A DNA stretch of 64,000 nt, taken from NCBI RefSeq assembly GCF_035917235.1, contig NZ_CP108423.1, positions 4,307,501-4,371,500 of the forward strand, written 5' to 3'. This DNA comes from Streptomyces sp. NBC_01294 (GTDB taxonomy: Bacteria > Actinomycetota > Actinomycetes > Streptomycetales > Streptomycetaceae). A program made the translations under genes and the position numbers. Under the pieces are notes generated by a model, which did no database searches, was not told the DNA's origin, and saw nothing but the letters and a program-made list of their open reading frames with translations. Of the stretch, positions 1 to 10,609 are shown piece after piece (position 1 is the first letter of the stretch; the number at the start of each line of letters is the position of its first letter).

Positions 1-1822
<1,822 letters not shown>

Positions 1823-1897
1823 CAGTTGCTCGCGTCCACTGTGTTAGTTCTGAAATAACGAACAGCTGTGTTCATGCCAGCGTTCAAATTTCATAGT

Positions 1898-2014
1898 GTT
1901 TCGGTGGTCATAGCGTTAGGGAAACGCCCGGTTACATTCCGAACCCGGAAGCTAAGCCTTTCAGCGCCGATGGTACTGCAGGGGGGACCCTGTGGGAGAG
2001 TAGGACGCCGCCGA
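1898..2014 (+). rRNA. 5S ribosomal RNA
   Basis: About 117 nt start with GTTTCGGTGGTCATAGCG and end with GACGCCGCCGAAC. These ends pair as helix I, and the internal CCGAACCCGGAAGCTAAGC block is the usual 5S loop region. It follows 23S after a spacer of about 75 nt, as expected at the end of a Streptomyces rrn operon. No tRNA follows it. Confidence 0.95.
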
Positions 2015-2030
2015 ACAATCATTGCGGGAA

Positions 2031-2070
2031 GCCCCGCACCAGACCCTTCGGGGTCCGGTGCGGGGCTTTT
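2031..2070 (+). terminator. rrn operon terminator
   Basis: A perfect GC-rich hairpin has outer arms GCCCCGCACC (2031-2040) and GGTGCGGGGC (2057-2066), an inner GACCC/GGGTC extension and a TTTT run. It begins 17 nt after 5S. It is a canonical intrinsic terminator for the ribosomal RNA operon and also lies between that operon and the convergent DUF3626 gene. Confidence 0.9.
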
Positions 2071-2076
2071 CTGCGT

Positions 2077-2907
2077 TCACCGGAGATTCAGCCGGCCTCC
2101 GAAGCGGGCCAGGTAGTGCCAGACGCGCTTGAGGGCCTGTTCGTCATATCGGCCCGTGCGGGCCGCCTCGCCGAGGATGCGGGGTGTCAGCAGGCCTGCT
2201 TCGGCGATTTCCGCGCCCAGGTCGACGTACTCCTGGCCGCGGTATTCGGGGTGCCGGCGGAGTTCGGTGACGGTGAGCCGGTAGCCCGGGTGCCATTCGG
2301 TCGGGCAGGGGAGCTCGGCGGCTGCGGCCTCGACCTCCGTGTCCCGGTAGCTGGGGTCCAGTACGAGGGCGGCGACGTCGCGTTCGAGCAGGACGGGGGT
2401 GTGGACCTGGGCCTCGATGTAGTCGTCCAGGGCGTCCTGGTCGTCGGCCTCGGCCAGGGCGATCAGGGACATGCGTGCCGCGACGCCGAAGGATTCGGGT
2501 TCGAGGTAGCTGTCCGGGTAGCAGAAGGTGGTCCGGGGGAGGGCTTCCGGGGTGAGGCGGAAGTGGGCCGAGCCGAAGCGCGGGGCGGCGCCGGCCGGGT
2601 GGTGGCGGAAGTTCAAGGCGCCGTAGACCGGGCGGGCTTCGGGTGGGGCGTCGTCGTAGGCGCCGCCGAATATGCGGCTCTCCCACTCCCAGCGTGCGCC
2701 GCCCGGGTGGGCGGTGAGACCGCCGTTGCCGGTGCCCGTGACGAACTGGGAGCGGTACAAGCCGTCCTTGGCCAGGGCGGTGAGGATCGGGCGGTCGCCG
2801 GACCAGCGGTCGGGGTGGAAGTTCAGGGTCACGGTGAGGCTCGGGTCCATGGGCGGGCCGGCGGAGCGCGACGTGACGTGGTGGAGGGCTTTGACGTGTG
2901 GATTCAT
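2077..2907 (-). CDS. DUF3626 domain-containing protein
   Basis: This 276-residue protein matches the DUF3626 family: a TVTLNFHPDR segment near residue 25, then GLYRSQFVTGTGNGGLTAHP near 50, and a WEWESRIFGGAYD block near 73. No biochemical function is established for the family. No signal peptide or membrane segment is visible, so it is probably cytosolic. The start is the first ATG; an internal ATG at residue 20 just before the conserved block is an alternative. It is transcribed toward the rrn terminator and stands alone. Confidence 0.85.
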   Translation of the reverse strand: MNPHVKALHHVTSRSAGPPMDPSLTVTLNFHPDRWSGDRPILTALAKDGLYRSQFVTGTGNGGLTAHPGGARWEWESRIFGGAYDDAPPEARPVYGALNFRHHPAGAAPRFGSAHFRLTPEALPRTTFCYPDSYLEPESFGVAARMSLIALAEADDQDALDDYIEAQVHTPVLLERDVAALVLDPSYRDTEVEAAAAELPCPTEWHPGYRLTVTELRRHPEYRGQEYVDLGAEIAEAGLLTPRILGEAARTGRYDEQALKRVWHYLARFGGRLNLR

Positions 2908-2944
2908 GGATGAAGTGTGCCTGCCCGGTGGTTAGGATCCGATC

Positions 2945-3505
2945 ATGAGCGAGATCCAGCATGTGATACGTCCGGTTCGCGGTGACGAGTGGGAGCAGGT
3001 CAAGGAGCTGCGGATCGCCTCGCTCCACGATGCTGCGGCGCCCATTGCCTTCCTCGACACCGCCGAGCTCGCCGAGGCGCGTCCCGACAGCTTCTGGCAG
3101 GAGCGAACCGCCGGCGCCGCTTCGGGGCGGGCCGCGCGGCAGTTCGTGGCCGTCGGGCCCGACGGGGTGTGGAACGGCTCCGCGACCGTGCTCGTCGAGG
3201 AGCTCGGCACCACCGATTTCCTGGACCGGGCGATCGAGACGCCCCAGGGGCACGTCGTCGGCGTCTTCGTCCGCGAGGGCCTGCGGGGCACCGGGCTGGC
3301 CGAAGAGCTGTTCCGGGCCGGGCTGGAGTGGGCCTGGTCGCTGGAGGATCCCGCGCTGGAACGCGTACGCCTCTATGTGCACGAGCGGAACGAGCGGGCT
3401 CAGGCCTTCTACCGGCGCATCGGGTTCCAGGACAGTGGTGTGCGGGTGCCGCTGGAGAGCGATCCGTCCGCCAAGGAGCTGGAGTTCGTGGTCCCGAGGC
3501 CTTAG
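2945..3505 (+). CDS. GNAT family N-acetyltransferase
   Basis: This 186-residue single-domain acetyltransferase has the acetyl-CoA pyrophosphate-binding motif as VVGVFVREGLRGTGLAEELF (residues about 103-122). The typical C-terminal strand-helix VRLYVHERNERAQAFYRRIGF near residue 142 follows. The substrate cannot be deduced. It is divergent from the DUF3626 gene 37 bp away and converges on the secretion operon, with a 4-bp overlap of the two stop regions. Confidence 0.9.
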   Translation: MSEIQHVIRPVRGDEWEQVKELRIASLHDAAAPIAFLDTAELAEARPDSFWQERTAGAASGRAARQFVAVGPDGVWNGSATVLVEELGTTDFLDRAIETPQGHVVGVFVREGLRGTGLAEELFRAGLEWAWSLEDPALERVRLYVHERNERAQAFYRRIGFQDSGVRVPLESDPSAKELEFVVPRP

Positions 3506-5064
3506 GGCAGGTCCGCGTCGGGCCAGCGGGAGCGGGCCTGTTCGCGGCTGCGGCACAGGGCGAGGAGGGGCAGGGTCTCCTCGGTCAGGAGTTCCGGGAG
3601 CTGGGGGATCGGGGCCACGGCGGCCACGTCGTCCAGCACCAGGGAGAGTGGTGGGTCGAGCCGACCGTGGGATGACCGTGCGGCCATGCGGCGGCCGTGC
3701 TCGACCACGTGAGAGGCGAGTGCGGTCAGCAAGGGCATCGCACCCGGGTGGGTGCGGGGATCTTCGAGAGGTTCACCCACCAGGTAGAGGCTGCCCCCTT
3801 CGCCCAGGAACGAAGCCAGGGTGAGCGAATCCGTTCGGTTGGGATTGCAGGCCTCGCGGATGTGGATCGAGGTCAGGCAGGACAGGGCGCGGGCCGTCAG
3901 GTTCTGGGCGAGTTCGCGCCGTTCCGGGTGGGCGGTGAGGGCGCTCTCCAGCTCGCCGGCCGCGCCGGGGGCGGCCCGGGGGTGGGTGCGCAGGATGCGG
4001 ACCGGGTCCTGGGCGCTGTTGCCCTGGGTCCAGCGGTGCAGTTGCTTGAAGGGGCGGTCGTCCAGCGCCACCGCCTGGAGCCAGCTGCGCAGGAGCGTTT
4101 CCGCGGTGTCGGCCACCGCCGCGTCCATCCGGGCCTGGGGGCGTACGGGAGCCAGCAGGGCGATCGCGCGGGCGGCGGCGGTGTCGCGCTCGGCGCAGCC
4201 CTCGGCCGGGTTCCAGTGCATGCGGGCCGGGGTGTCGCACAGGTGGGAGGGGTCGTAGAGGAGGACCGGGCCGAGTTTGGCGCGGGCGTCCTTGGTCTCG
4301 GCCCAGAGGGTGGGCGAGGAGGTCACGATCAGTGCGGCCCCCTCCGTCTCGCCGATGCGTTGGGCCGCGGCGCGCAGGCGGTCGTTGGGGCCGCCGTAGG
4401 TGATGCCGTTCGCCAGCGTAGGGGCGGGCGGGAGGGTGGCGGCGGCTGCCGGCTGGGGTGCGTAGCCGAAGCCGTAGCGGTACGCCTCGTCGCGGGGGCT
4501 GCTGTGGATGCTGGGGGCGCCGCCCCCAGACCCCCGCGCCTCAAACGCCGGCGGGGCTGGATGGGCCGGGGCCGTTGCCGGGACCGGCGCCGCCGCTGAC
4601 GGGGCTGGATGGGCCGGCGCCGCTACGGGCGCGGGCTGGGGTGCGGGCGCCGGTACGGGCGGGGGCTCGTACGGTACGGGGTCCAGGGCGGCCTGTTTGG
4701 CCAGGGCGCGGCGGGACTTCGTACGGGCGATCACGCCGATGGCGAAGACGGTCAGGACGAACAGCACCAGGAGCTGGCTGACGAACAGGCCCCAGAACAG
4801 GCCCCAGCCCGAGAGGGCCGCCGGGTCGGTGTCGGGCCAGGCCGCCGGGAGGTCGTGCGGCTGCGCTATCAGGGCGCGGACGGCCTCCGGTGTCCGGGTG
4901 AAGGTGACGGTGTCGGGCCAGGCGCCCTTGGAGAAGACGGCCGCCAGGCCGGTGGCCGACCAGACGAGGACGGCGAGGCCGAGGAGGAAGGCCAGGAGGC
5001 CGACCAGCAGGCCGTCCGGGACGCCGCCGCGCGCTGGGGGCTCCGTACGTCGTGCGTCGTGCAT
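3502..5064 (-). CDS. VirD4/TraG-like membrane protein lacking Walker A (last gene of T4SS-like operon)
   Basis: The 520-residue protein has two membrane segments (about 18-44 and 85-113), a Pro/Ala-rich linker (about 125-225) and a conserved C-terminal domain. That domain resembles type IV coupling proteins, with ALIVTSSPTLWAETKDARAK, a WNPAEGC segment and a Walker B-like LSLVLDDVAAVAPIP near residue 480. No P-loop GxxxxGK[ST] is visible before it, so ATP hydrolysis is doubtful. ATG at 5064 lies 2 bp after the upstream ATPase gene's stop, so the genes are surely co-transcribed. The linker contains a copy of the dispersed GC-rich repeat (4513-4560). Automatic annotation often labels such genes type VI secretion protein, which the domains do not support. 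Confidence 0.7.
   Translation of the reverse strand: MHDARRTEPPARGGVPDGLLVGLLAFLLGLAVLVWSATGLAAVFSKGAWPDTVTFTRTPEAVRALIAQPHDLPAAWPDTDPAALSGWGLFWGLFVSQLLVLFVLTVFAIGVIARTKSRRALAKQAALDPVPYEPPPVPAPAPQPAPVAAPAHPAPSAAAPVPATAPAHPAPPAFEARGSGGGAPSIHSSPRDEAYRYGFGYAPQPAAAATLPPAPTLANGITYGGPNDRLRAAAQRIGETEGAALIVTSSPTLWAETKDARAKLGPVLLYDPSHLCDTPARMHWNPAEGCAERDTAAARAIALLAPVRPQARMDAAVADTAETLLRSWLQAVALDDRPFKQLHRWTQGNSAQDPVRILRTHPRAAPGAAGELESALTAHPERRELAQNLTARALSCLTSIHIREACNPNRTDSLTLASFLGEGGSLYLVGEPLEDPRTHPGAMPLLTALASHVVEHGRRMAARSSHGRLDPPLSLVLDDVAAVAPIPQLPELLTEETLPLLALCRSREQARSRWPDADLP
4513..4560 (+). repeat. Dispersed GC-rich repeat inside a coding sequence
   Basis: About 48 bp (GGGGGCGCCGCCCCCAGACC at one end, CGCCGGCGGGGCTGG at the other) match the intergenic repeat seen near 12.2, 20.6, 31.1, 40.2 and 63.8 kb. 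Here it lies in frame within the minus-strand VirD4-like gene and encodes [16 protein letters not shown] in the flexible linker. Its length is a multiple of three and it introduces no stop. Confidence 0.8.
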
Positions 5065-5066
5065 GG

Positions 5067-6494
5067 TCAGGCCACCGTGGTGGCGGAGCCCGGGCCGTTG
5101 CCGCGGTTGCGTTCGATGGACAAGGCGCGTTCCTCCGCCTCGAGTTCGGCGGCGAGCATGTCGTCGGAGAGTCGGATGGGGGCGGAGGACTCGGTCATGG
5201 CGCGGTCCGTGAAGACCAGGGGGCGTTCGGCTTCGGTGATCAGGTGTTTGACCACCTGGACGTTGCCGTTGACGTCCCAGACCGCGATGCCGGGGGTGAG
5301 GGTCGGGATGATCTCGACGGCCCAGCGGGGCAGGCCGAGGACGCGGCCGGTGGCGCGGGCCTCGTCGGCCTTCTGGGCGTAGATGGTGCGGGTGGAGGCC
5401 ATCTTGAGGATGGCCGCGGCTTCGCGCGCGGCCGCGCCGTCGACGACGTCGGAGAGGTGGTGGACGACGGCGACGAAGGACAGGCCGAGGCGGCGGCCGA
5501 ACTTCAGCAGGCGCTGGAACAGCTGGGCGACGAAGGGGCTGTTGATGATGTGCCAGGCCTCTTCGACGAGGAAGATCCGCTTCTTGCGGTCGGGCCTGAT
5601 CCAGGTGTGCTCCAGCCAGACGCCGACGATCGCCATGAGGATCGGCATCGCGATGGAGTTGCGGTCGATGTGGGAGAGGTCGAAGACGATCAGCGGGGCG
5701 TCGAGGTCGATGCCGACGGTCGTCGGGCCGTCGAACATGCCGCGCAGGTCGCCGTCGACGAGGCGGTCGATGACCAAGGCCACGTCGAGGCCCCAGGCCC
5801 GGACATCGTCTATGTCGACGTTCATGGCCTCCGCGGACTCGGCCTCGGGGTGGCGCAGCTGCTCGACGATGTCGGTGAGGACCGGCTGGCGGTCGCGGAT
5901 GGTGTCGACGACGTAGGCGTGGGCGACCTTGAGGGCGAAGCCGGCGCGCTCGTCGAGGCCGTGGCCCATGGCGACTTCGATGATGGTGCGCAGCAGCGCG
6001 AGCTGCCCGGTCGTGGTGATCGCCGGGTCGAGCGGGTTGAGGCGGATGCCGTCGTCGTTGGCGGCGATCGGATCCAGGCGGATGGGGGTTATCCCCAGCT
6101 GCTGGGCGATCAGGTTCCACTCGCCGACGCCGTCCTCGCCCTGGGCGTCGAGGACGACGACCTGGCGGTCCTTGAAGCGGAGCTGGCGCAGGACGTACGT
6201 CTTCTCCAGGGCGGACTTGCCGTTTCCGGATTCGCCGAGGACCAGCCAGTGGGGGGCCGGGAGCTGCTGTCCGTACAGCTGGAAGGGGTCGTAGATGTAG
6301 CCCTTGCCGCTGTAGACCTCGCGGCCGATGATGACGCCGGAGTCGCCGAGTCCGGGAGCCGCGGTGGGCAGGTAGACGGCTTGCGCCTGCCCGGTCGAGG
6401 TGCGGACGGGCAGGCGCGTGGTTTCGACTTTGCCGAAGAGGAAGCTGGTGAAGGCGTCCGTCAGCGCGGTCATGGGATCTCGCATGGGCGGCAC
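5067..6494 (-). CDS. VirB4/TraC-type ATPase of the T4SS-like operon
   Basis: This 475-residue P-loop ATPase has Walker A GESGNGKS at residues 87-94 and Walker B RIFLVEEAWHI near 300. The following VHHLSD and ATRTIYA-like blocks are typical of the VirB4 motor domain. It is about half the usual VirB4 length. The missing N-terminal half seems to be supplied by the SCO6880 protein encoded 10 bp upstream. It would power substrate transfer or pilus assembly at the membrane. The frame opens with GTG, but ATG three codons in has better spacing from the GGAGGG ribosome-binding site. Confidence 0.88.
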   Translation of the reverse strand: MPPMRDPMTALTDAFTSFLFGKVETTRLPVRTSTGQAQAVYLPTAAPGLGDSGVIIGREVYSGKGYIYDPFQLYGQQLPAPHWLVLGESGNGKSALEKTYVLRQLRFKDRQVVVLDAQGEDGVGEWNLIAQQLGITPIRLDPIAANDDGIRLNPLDPAITTTGQLALLRTIIEVAMGHGLDERAGFALKVAHAYVVDTIRDRQPVLTDIVEQLRHPEAESAEAMNVDIDDVRAWGLDVALVIDRLVDGDLRGMFDGPTTVGIDLDAPLIVFDLSHIDRNSIAMPILMAIVGVWLEHTWIRPDRKKRIFLVEEAWHIINSPFVAQLFQRLLKFGRRLGLSFVAVVHHLSDVVDGAAAREAAAILKMASTRTIYAQKADEARATGRVLGLPRWAVEIIPTLTPGIAVWDVNGNVQVVKHLITEAERPLVFTDRAMTESSAPIRLSDDMLAAELEAEERALSIERNRGNGPGSATTVA

Positions 6495-6504
6495 TTCCCT
6501 CCAG

Positions 6505-8067
6505 CTAACGTCGGATGCCGGTGGCGAACGGCAGGGTGTTGACGAAGGCGCGGTGGTGCTCGCGGTCGCACCATTCCAGCTTCAGGTAGGACTTGCCGGC
6601 CGAGGCGCGGATCGTCCGCTTGTCGCGGGCGAGGGCTTCCGGCGAACGCGAGGACACCGTGATGTACCCGACCAGGTTGACTCCCGCCGCACCGCTCGCG
6701 AGATCTTCACCTCTTTGGTCGAGCCGGCCGTGGGCGGCGATGTCGCGGGGGTCGACGGTCCGGTTCATCTTGGCGGCGCGGGAGGCGTCCGCCTCGTCGT
6801 TGGTCTTCTCGGTGAGCATCCGCTCGATGGCCACCTCGGTGGGCTCCAGGTCCATGGTGACGGCGACGGTCCGGATGACGTCCGGGGTGTGGACGAGGAG
6901 GGGGGCGAGGAAGTTGACGCCCACGGGCGTCATCGGCCACTCCTTGACCCAGGCGGTGGCGTGGCACCAGGGCGCGCGGGTGGAGGACTCGCGGGTCTTG
7001 GCCTGGAGGAAGGTGGGTTCGACCGCGTCGAGCTCGGCCGGCCAGGCGTTGCGCTTGGTCATGGCCTGGATGTGGTCGATGGGGTGGTCCGGGTCGTACA
7101 TGGAGTGCACGAGGGAGGAGAGGCGGCCCTGGCCCAGCGGCTGGCGGACGCGGATGTCGGCTTCGGCGAGGCGGGCGCAGATGTCGGTGAGCTCGCGGGC
7201 CATGACGATGGCGAGGCCGGCGTCGCGGTCGAGCTTGCGGCCCTTGTGGGGGGTGGAGGCGCGGGCGATGGTGTGGGCCTCGGCGGCGAGTTCGCGCGTG
7301 TAGTGCATGCAGGCGACGAGGTACGCGCGGTGCTGCTCGGAGGAGGTGGACACCATCGACTGGAGCTGGTCGTAGGACTCGCGCAGCCAGCCGGGGGCCT
7401 GGGTGTCGCCGCGCTGGGCCACGTCCTTGGCGTGCGCGTCGGGGTCGGCCGGGAGGGTGCGGGCGAGCATCTGGAGGCGGGTGACGAAGCCGTCGCCGTT
7501 GGCCACGTGCTTGAGGAGGGTGCCGAAGCGGTCGACGAGGGCCTCCTGGTCCTCGCTGTCGCGCAGGCCGACGCCGGGGCCCTCGATCTCGATGGCGGCG
7601 GTGACGGTGCGGCGGTCGGCGTGGAGGAGGACGGCGATCTCGTCGGGGCCGAAGGGGGCGGCGAGCCAGTTGATCCGGCCGATGCCGGGGGGCGGGCCGA
7701 CCTCGACCTCGCGGCCGTCGGAGCCGCGGATGCCGGCTTCCATGGCGCCCGAGCGGAACGTCGTGCCGCGCCGCAGGGTCCGCTTGTAGCTGCGGCTGAT
7801 CTCGAACCAGCGGTAGAAGGTGCGGCCCTTGTAGGGGACGTAGACGGCGGCGAGCGCGATCATGGGGAAGCCGGCGAGGCTGACGATGCGCAGCGTGAGG
7901 TCGGGGACGAGCAGTCCGCTCATCATGCCGAAGAACGCCCCGGCGATGATCAGGGCGATCTCGCCGGTCTCGCGGTTCTTGCCGACGATCGCGTTCGGCC
8001 GGGCCCGGCCGATGAGATACGTGCGGCGGGGCGCGACCGGGTGCAGCTGGTGGGACTGGGTCGTCAA
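6505..8067 (-). CDS. SCO6880 family protein (PrgI/VirB4 N-terminal-like)
   Basis: This 520-residue protein begins like SCO6880 family members, with RTYLIGRARPNAIVGKNRET. Two membrane segments follow (about 36-55 and 60-80), corresponding to a PrgI/VirB3-like module. The rest is a soluble region that resembles the N-terminal part of VirB4 and has no P-loop. It probably works as the membrane-anchoring half of a split VirB4 together with the downstream ATPase. The start overlaps the end of the upstream gene by 4 nt, indicating translational coupling. Confidence 0.88.
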   Translation of the reverse strand: MTTQSHQLHPVAPRRTYLIGRARPNAIVGKNRETGEIALIIAGAFFGMMSGLLVPDLTLRIVSLAGFPMIALAAVYVPYKGRTFYRWFEISRSYKRTLRRGTTFRSGAMEAGIRGSDGREVEVGPPPGIGRINWLAAPFGPDEIAVLLHADRRTVTAAIEIEGPGVGLRDSEDQEALVDRFGTLLKHVANGDGFVTRLQMLARTLPADPDAHAKDVAQRGDTQAPGWLRESYDQLQSMVSTSSEQHRAYLVACMHYTRELAAEAHTIARASTPHKGRKLDRDAGLAIVMARELTDICARLAEADIRVRQPLGQGRLSSLVHSMYDPDHPIDHIQAMTKRNAWPAELDAVEPTFLQAKTRESSTRAPWCHATAWVKEWPMTPVGVNFLAPLLVHTPDVIRTVAVTMDLEPTEVAIERMLTEKTNDEADASRAAKMNRTVDPRDIAAHGRLDQRGEDLASGAAGVNLVGYITVSSRSPEALARDKRTIRASAGKSYLKLEWCDREHHRAFVNTLPFATGIRR

Positions 8068-9386
8068 CGCCCGTCACCTCCTGTGTTCCTCGTACTCGAA
8101 CTCGTGCGGGGTGCGGGTGCGGCGGAGGGGACAGATCCGCCGCCGGCTCCGCCGCCGGAGGTGGGGCGGCTGCTGTGGGCGGCCACGCCTCCGGAGAGGG
8201 GGTTGGCGGGGCGGGGCGCGCTGTTGCCGCCGCCGTCGCCTCCGCGGTGGGCGCCGCGGCTGCTGTGGGTCTTGATGCCCTGCGAGACGAGGGAGGCCGG
8301 GGAGCTGATGACGGCGGCGGCCTGGGCGCCGTCGGTGGCCTTGCTGCGGTTGGAGCGGGCGGAGGCGATCTCGTCGCCGAAGCCGGGGACGAAGCGGTAG
8401 ATCATCGCGGAGGCGAAGATCGCCAGCAGGATGATGGCGAGGCCGGTGACGACGGCGGAGAAGGCGTTCGGGCCCTTTTCGCCGGTCAGGGCCCCGGCGA
8501 GGCCGAGGACGATGACGATGACCGGCTTCACGAGGATGACGGCGATCATGATGCCGGCCCAGCGGCGGACGTGGCCCCAGAGGTTGCGGTCGACGAGCCC
8601 CGAGTAGACGACGACGCCGAGGAGGGCGCCGACGTAGAGGAGGGCGGCCCGGATGAAGAGCTCCAGGTAGAGCACGCCGGCGGCGAGGACGGTGACGAGC
8701 GAGACGACGATCAGCATGATCGGGCCGCCGCCGATGTCGTCGCCCTTCTTGAGGGCTTCGGAGAACGAGCCGAAGAAGACGTCCGTCTGGCCGCCGGTGG
8801 CGGAGGCGATGACCTCGGTGACGCCGTCGGTGGCGGAGACGACGGTGTAGAGGATGAGGGGGGTGAAGGCGGAGGCGAGGACCGTGAGCCATAGGAAGCC
8901 GATGGCTTCGGACATGGCGGTGGTCAGGGGGACGCCGCGGACGGCGCGCTTGGCGACGGCGAAGAGCCAGAGGACGAGGGTGAGGATGGTGGAGGCGGCG
9001 AAGACGACGGAGTACTGCTTGAGGAAGGTCGGGTTGGTGAAGTCGACTTCTGCCGGGCCCTTGACCGCTTCGCTGAGCTTGGTGACGATCCAGGCGGCGG
9101 CGTCCGCGCAGCCGCGGGCGAGGGAGGCGAGGGGGTTGAGGGCGTCGGCCGGGTCGCTGGGCGCCAGGCCCGTGCGGGGGGCTCCGCCGCCGGATTCGCC
9201 GCGCTCGCAGTACTCCCTCGCGGGGCCGGCGATGAGCGAGCAGGGGTCCTGGCTCGTGCTCGGAGTGGGGGTAGGGCTCGGGGTCGGCGCGGCCGTCGCG
9301 CGCGCCGCGAACAGAACGACGGCGGTCTGGAGGACCACGGTGGCGGCGCCGATCCTTCGGAGCGGGAGCCGGTGGTTACCGGGCAT
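8064..9386 (-). CDS. Polytopic VirB6/TrbL-like membrane protein (SCO6881-like)
   Basis: The 440-residue product has an N-terminal signal or anchor segment (about 10-32), a secreted Pro/Thr/Ser stretch, then at least five hydrophobic segments (about 122-145, 155-185, 224-262, 280-302 and 310-335). A Gly/Ser-rich charged tail ends the protein. This topology is that of the VirB6/TrbL channel component. The position between the VirB8-like and SCO6880 genes supports the call. The start overlaps the upstream gene by 11 nt. Confidence 0.78.
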   Translation of the reverse strand: MPGNHRLPLRRIGAATVVLQTAVVLFAARATAAPTPSPTPTPSTSQDPCSLIAGPAREYCERGESGGGAPRTGLAPSDPADALNPLASLARGCADAAAWIVTKLSEAVKGPAEVDFTNPTFLKQYSVVFAASTILTLVLWLFAVAKRAVRGVPLTTAMSEAIGFLWLTVLASAFTPLILYTVVSATDGVTEVIASATGGQTDVFFGSFSEALKKGDDIGGGPIMLIVVSLVTVLAAGVLYLELFIRAALLYVGALLGVVVYSGLVDRNLWGHVRRWAGIMIAVILVKPVIVIVLGLAGALTGEKGPNAFSAVVTGLAIILLAIFASAMIYRFVPGFGDEIASARSNRSKATDGAQAAAVISSPASLVSQGIKTHSSRGAHRGGDGGGNSAPRPANPLSGGVAAHSSRPTSGGGAGGGSVPSAAPAPRTSSSTRNTGGDGR

Positions 9387-10203
9387 ACGTGAACCCTCCG
9401 AATTCGGTGACCGCGCTGCCGATCTCGTCGGAGGTGGACACGGGAATGTCGCCGCTGACCGGTGTGGGGCCGTCCTTCTGTGAGGTGTCGACGACCTTCC
9501 AGTCGGAGCCGTTCCACTTGAGCGTCATCGAGATCGTGAACCAGCCGTTGGTGACGGGACGGGTGGACTTCTCGCCGGTCAGGCCGAACATGCCGATGCA
9601 CCACACGTCGACCGAGGCGGACCCGCCGGCGAAGTTCTTCACCTTGGTCCCGGCCGGAACGGTCCGGTTGACGAAGGTGGAGCCCGCGGGTGCCAGACCG
9701 TCCTTCGTGAGCCCGATCTGCGCGAGCAGTCCGGCCGAATAGTCGGCGTCGAACCCGGACTGGAGTTTCGTCCGGCTGCCTTCCTCCGCGATCGCGTCGA
9801 CGATGGCGCGGCGTCTTGCCGAGTTGAACATGCCGTCAGAACCCAAGGCCACGGCGTAGTTGGCCGCGGCTGACTGGGCGCCCTGCTGGTCCTGGGCGAA
9901 GCCGGAGGGTACGCCGCCGTTCTTCTCCGTCACCGGGGTGGTGCCGGTCGGCGCGGTGGAGGAGGCAGTCGGGGGGGTGTCCGAGGCCTCGGTCGCCGGG
10001 GTGTCCGGGGACTGGTTCGCGAAGGCGATGGCGGCGATGAGGAGGACCACCACGCCGACCACCGTGACCAGGCTGCGGGCGGTGCGCGGGGGGCGGCGGG
10101 TGGGGCCGTACGGGTCGGATGGGGAGTCCGGGAGGCGGGTGCGGGTCTGGCCCGTGCCGCCGACCTCGCCGTGGCCGCCGCCGTACTGGTCGTCGTTGCT
10201 CAT
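9376..10203 (-). CDS. Single-pass VirB8/TcpC-like protein of the T4SS-like operon
   Basis: This 275-residue protein has a short cytoplasmic N-terminus, one membrane segment (about 44-62, LVTVVGVVVLLIAAIAFA), a Thr/Pro-rich stalk and an extracellular domain of about 170 residues. Bitopic topology with a folded outer domain is that of VirB8 and its Gram-positive relative TcpC, but sequence identity cannot be judged by eye, so the assignment rests on topology and gene order. It sits second in the operon. Confidence 0.65.
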   Translation of the reverse strand: MSNDDQYGGGHGEVGGTGQTRTRLPDSPSDPYGPTRRPPRTARSLVTVVGVVVLLIAAIAFANQSPDTPATEASDTPPTASSTAPTGTTPVTEKNGGVPSGFAQDQQGAQSAAANYAVALGSDGMFNSARRRAIVDAIAEEGSRTKLQSGFDADYSAGLLAQIGLTKDGLAPAGSTFVNRTVPAGTKVKNFAGGSASVDVWCIGMFGLTGEKSTRPVTNGWFTISMTLKWNGSDWKVVDTSQKDGPTPVSGDIPVSTSDEIGSAVTEFGGFTYAR

Positions 10204-10300
10204 TCCGTGTCGGCCCCCTCCGCGTCGTACGACGGTAGTGCTGGTTCCCGCGTAGGTGCGGTGTGGTGAGTCCTCATCAGGTACGGCCGCAGTGGCCCGG

Positions 10301-10609
10301 CTAGACGGCCATTCCGTAGACGATCGTGAAGAGGGTGCCGAGGGAGCCGATGATGAAGACGCCCGTGAGGCCGGCCACGATCAGGCCCTTGCCCTGTTCC
10401 GCGCTGAACGTGTCGCGCAGGGCGGTCGCGCCGATGCGCTGTTTGGCCGCGCCCCAGATGGCGATGCCGAGGCAGAGGAGGATCGCCACGGCCATGACCA
10501 CCTCGATCATGACCTTCGCTTCATTGCCGAGACTGCCGAAAGGCCCCCAGTTCGGGGCGATTCCGCCGATGATGGTGGTGATGTCGCCCTTTTCGGCTGC
10601 CAGGATCAT
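10301..10609 (-). CDS. Small two-helix membrane protein, VirB2 pilin-like
   Basis: The 102-residue product starts at ATG 10609, preceded by GGTGAG with 5-nt spacing; an upstream in-frame start would add 20 residues. Two hydrophobic helices (about 38-55 and 78-100) are separated by a short basic loop containing KQRIG. This is the size and layout of VirB2/TrbC pilin subunits. It is the promoter-proximal gene of the T4SS-like operon, which suits an abundant structural subunit. The function is inferred from context. Confidence 0.65.
   Translation of the reverse strand: MILAAEKGDITTIIGGIAPNWGPFGSLGNEAKVMIEVVMAVAILLCLGIAIWGAAKQRIGATALRDTFSAEQGKGLIVAGLTGVFIIGSLGTLFTIVYGMAV

Noticed and set aside
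3502..5064. Type VI secretion protein, a label common for this family
   Set aside because: The domain layout and neighbours fit a type IV system; no type VI component is present.
5052..8400. Long plus-strand open frames opposite the secretion operon
   Set aside because: They are antisense shadows produced by the GC3 bias of the real minus-strand genes; their products are low-complexity Gly/Val/Asp/Ala-rich and match no family.
3502..10609. Integrated conjugative plasmid or ICE
   Set aside because: No integrase, relaxase, TraB-type DNA pump, replication gene or attachment-site tRNA is visible; gene composition is the same as core genes.
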